Assembly: GCA_052387115.1 (NCBI GenBank)
Contig: JBQTJM010000192.1
Location: forward strand, 1 to 8,015
DNA from: JACCXJ01 sp052387115
GTDB lineage: Bacteria > Pseudomonadota > Gammaproteobacteria > JACCXJ01
Direction: 5' to 3'
DNA length: 8,015 nucleotides
Shown here: one piece after another, positions 6,067 through 8,015 of the stretch
How positions within the stretch are numbered: position 1 is the stretch's first letter
Layout: each line of letters starts with the position of its first letter
Position numbers and translations under genes: made by a program
The notes under the pieces: generated by a model
Told to the model about the DNA's origin: nothing
What the model saw: the letters and a program-made list of their open reading frames with translations, nothing else
Databases searched by the model: none

Positions 6067-6882
6067 ATGCGGGACTTCGCCCTGCGCGATGTGGAATCGA
6101 TCCTGGGGATCAGCCGCACCGTGATCGCCGGCCTGGTCCGGGAAGGCTTCGTTACCCCGACCCGGGGAAAACGCCGCGAGTACCGCTTTACCTTCCAGGA
6201 TATCATCGTGCTGCGCACCGCTCGGGAACTGTCCCTGGCGCGCATTCCGGCGCGCAAGATACTTCGTTCGCTCAAGAAGCTGCGCGGCGAGCTGCCACCG
6301 GAGCTGCCGCTCACCGGCCTGCGGATCTCCGCCGTCGCCAACGAGATCGTCGTTACCGAGGGCGTGACCCAGCGGGTCGCCGAGAGCGGACAGCTGCTGT
6401 TGGCTCTTGCCGTTGCGCCGGTGACCGGCACGCTGCGCGTGCTGAATCGGGACGATTCCCCGCCCCTGACGGCCGAGCAGTGGGTAGACAAGGGGCAGGC
6501 GCTTGAAGCCACCGATCCCGGAAAAGCCGAAGCGGCGTATCGCGCGGCCATCGACCTCGATGCCTGCCGGGCCGACGCCTATATCGATCTGGCGTTGCTA
6601 CTTGCCACCGCCGATCGGCAGGACGAGGCGGAAAGAGTCTACTGCGAAGGCATTCGCCGGTGCCCCGCAGAGCCGACACTGCGTTTCAATTTGGGCGTCC
6701 TGCTGGAAGACCTCAACCGGTTTTCGGAGGCGCTGGAAGCTTATGTGGCCACGCTCACCCTCGACAAGACATTCGCGGATGCACACTACAATGCGGCCCG
6801 GCTGCATGAAATACTCGGCAACGCCGGGAAAGCGATCCGCCATTACAGCGAGTACCGGCGGCTAGGAAAGCAAACGGACTGA
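6067..6882 (+). CDS. MerR-type helix-turn-helix protein fused to TPR repeats
   Basis: The 271-residue product combines an N-terminal MerR-like winged helix-turn-helix (residues 4-75) with C-terminal tetratricopeptide repeats (about 135-268). The first part shows LRDVESILGISRTVIAGLVR, the wing TPTRGKRREYRF, and ARKILRSLKKL as the helix after the wing. The second part shows EAAYRAAIDLDACRADAYID, LRFNLGVLLEDLNRFSEALE and DAHYNAARLHEILGNAGKAI, a run of three to four TPRs. No metal- or drug-binding cysteine motif is seen, so the TPRs probably sense or bind a protein partner. It starts 16 nt after the ku stop and is probably translated from the same message, although no clear Shine-Dalgarno precedes the ATG. 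The context suggests it regulates ku/NHEJ expression or acts with Ku at DNA. That role is inferred; the domain assignment is firm. Confidence 0.85.
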   Translation: MRDFALRDVESILGISRTVIAGLVREGFVTPTRGKRREYRFTFQDIIVLRTARELSLARIPARKILRSLKKLRGELPPELPLTGLRISAVANEIVVTEGVTQRVAESGQLLLALAVAPVTGTLRVLNRDDSPPLTAEQWVDKGQALEATDPGKAEAAYRAAIDLDACRADAYIDLALLLATADRQDEAERVYCEGIRRCPAEPTLRFNLGVLLEDLNRFSEALEAYVATLTLDKTFADAHYNAARLHEILGNAGKAIRHYSEYRRLGKQTD

Positions 6883-7027
6883 CGTTGCGATTCTGAGGGG
6901 AGTGCTCAGGAGGACGGACGAATCGAACGAGCACCTTGGTTTACGGATCCTGAAATCGCCGCCGCGAGTCCCATGGCGATCCGCTGCCGTTTAACCTGTA
7001 GCTCAGGCGGGTCATTCCCTCGGGCGG
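6883..7027. other. Convergent intergenic region between merR-TPR and the WD40 gene
   Basis: These 145 nt separate two convergent stop codons. No convincing hairpin with a T-run was seen for either gene. A 9-bp direct repeat GGTCATTCC begins at 7010 and again at 7026, the second copy covering the WD40 stop codon. Nothing else is recognisable. Confidence 0.5.
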
Positions 7028-8015
7028 TCATTCCATGGCATAGGCCGGGACAATGGTCCCATCGGCCTGTAGGCGCAAGGCTAGTCTTTGCTGCCATTCT
7101 TCGACCAGTGTATTCGGGTCACCCGCGAGCACCGGCGCGTCAGGTCGATCGAAGCGCACGGCGTCAATCCGAACCGTATCGGCGGTATCCAGGACCGCGA
7201 GTATCGTCGTCATGCCGGCGCGGTCGTTGAACCGATAGCCGCCGGTCCAATTGCCGTCCAACAAACGCGCCGCGATAGGCGTCAGCTCGTTCGTATCGCT
7301 GAGCCGCCAGAGCAGTGCCCAGCGTGATCTCGCCGACAACACCGCATGCCCATCTGGGCTGAAAGCGACCACCAAAAAGGGACCTGCGTGTTGAAGCGGT
7401 TCGCTCAGAGGTTTACCGGATCGAGCATTCCAGAGGCGGATCGTGTTGTCCCCGCCCTCAGTGAGGACCGTATCGCCGTCCGGGCTCATGGCGACGGACC
7501 GGACCAGGCTATCATGCCGCAAGGGCTCGGTGAGCGGTTTTCCGGTCTTCGCATCCCAAAGCCGGGCAGTCTTGTCCCCGCCGCCGGCCAGGATCGTATT
7601 GCCACGAGGGCTATAGGCCACGGTCCACACGGGGCCCTCGTGCTTCATGGATTCGGTCCGGAGCTTCCCCGTTTTCGCTTCCCAGAGGCGTGCCGTGTTG
7701 TCCCAGCTTCCGGTGAGAACGGTCTCCCCATCGGGACTAAAGGCAACCGCGCGGAGAGGCGTCGCGTGTTCCAGGGGTTCGGTGAGCGGGCTGCCGGTGC
7801 TGGCGTCCCAGAGCCGAGCGGTCTTGTCATCACTTCCCGTGAGGACGGTTCGGCCGTTGGGGCTAAAGGCGACGGTCGACACAGGGCCATTGTGTCCGAG
7901 GGGCCCGGTGAGCAGTTTTCCGGTCTTGGTGTCCCAGAGGCTTGCAGAGCCGTCCTCGCTCGCGGTGAGGAGGCTATTGCCATCGGGGCTGAAGGCAGCG
8001 GCCCGGACGGCCGCG
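7028..8015 (-). CDS. WD40-repeat beta-propeller protein (partial, N-terminus beyond window)
   Basis: The frame is open from the right edge to TGA at 7028, giving at least 329 residues. It holds six consecutive WD40-type units with an exact 42-residue period, each with V..VAFSPDG..VLTGS.D.TARLWD..TGK.LTEPL.H. The last is degraded (ALLWRLSD). A non-repeat tail of about 100 residues follows, with VEEWQQRLALRLQADGTIVP near the end. A propeller is a protein-interaction scaffold. In bacteria such units often form the C-terminal half of proteins with an N-terminal Ser/Thr kinase, NTPase or caspase-like domain, which would lie outside this window. The GTG at 7882 is within a repeat and is not a believable start. 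The gene converges on the MerR-TPR gene with 145 nt between the stops. Confidence 0.9.
   Translation of the reverse strand, partial: AAVRAAAFSPDGNSLLTASEDGSASLWDTKTGKLLTGPLGHNGPVSTVAFSPNGRTVLTGSDDKTARLWDASTGSPLTEPLEHATPLRAVAFSPDGETVLTGSWDNTARLWEAKTGKLRTESMKHEGPVWTVAYSPRGNTILAGGGDKTARLWDAKTGKPLTEPLRHDSLVRSVAMSPDGDTVLTEGGDNTIRLWNARSGKPLSEPLQHAGPFLVVAFSPDGHAVLSARSRWALLWRLSDTNELTPIAARLLDGNWTGGYRFNDRAGMTTILAVLDTADTVRIDAVRFDRPDAPVLAGDPNTLVEEWQQRLALRLQADGTIVPAYAME
7379..8008 (-). repeat. Five full 126-bp WD40-coding tandem units
   Basis: The conserved first codon of each unit falls at 8008, 7882, 7756, 7630 and 7504 (reading the minus strand), so units are exactly 126 bp with no insertion or deletion. 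A sixth, degenerate unit starts at 7378. The copies are clearly related but diverged at the DNA level, so the array is older than the 15-bp array in arsS, and selection seems to hold the length. Confidence 0.85.

Noticed and set aside
5523..6551. 342-codon minus-strand frame under ku and merR-TPR
   Set aside because: It is antisense to two clear genes and low-complexity Arg/Ser-rich in composition.
7010..7034. 9-bp direct repeat GGTCATTCC as a possible insertion target duplication
   Set aside because: The copies are only 7 bases apart with no element between them; it could be chance or a small duplication.

Overview
The window is GC-rich with tightly packed genes, and the protein families point to a gammaproteobacterium, perhaps from the purple-sulfur or Competibacter-like groups. 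This placement is inferred from protein style and base composition, not from a marker gene. No rRNA or tRNA gene, CRISPR array or intact mobile element was seen.

Left third (1-2678, minus strand): an arsenic-methylation/arsenosugar-type block. Read in transcription order it holds a broken DUF547 secreted-protein gene, the radical SAM gene arsS, and the arsenite methyltransferase gene arsM, which runs off the left edge. The arsS reading frame begins with seven 15-bp tandem repeats that encode a Gly-Ile-Thr-Ser-Gly array. A palindromic REP-like element and a weak terminator-like hairpin lie between arsS and arsM.

Middle (2679-5147, plus strand): an AT-rich divergent promoter region is followed by a complete serine/threonine protein kinase with one transmembrane segment and a helical C-terminal domain. 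After it come about 430 bp of ligD debris: short pieces of the phosphoesterase and polymerase domains in the right order but in three different frames.

Right third (5148-8015): an intact bacterial ku gene and, 16 nt behind it, a MerR-type DNA-binding protein fused to TPR repeats. Both are on the plus strand and probably co-transcribed. Converging on them from the right is a WD40 beta-propeller protein with an exact 42-residue period, open to the window edge.

Taken together, ku has lost its ligase/polymerase partner at this site, and the DUF547 gene also has an out-of-frame internal deletion. The kinase between these two damaged loci is intact. The most noteworthy items are the ligD relic beside a healthy ku-merR pair, and the repeat array at the start of arsS, whose unit contains the 10 bases found at the 3' end of 16S rRNA.
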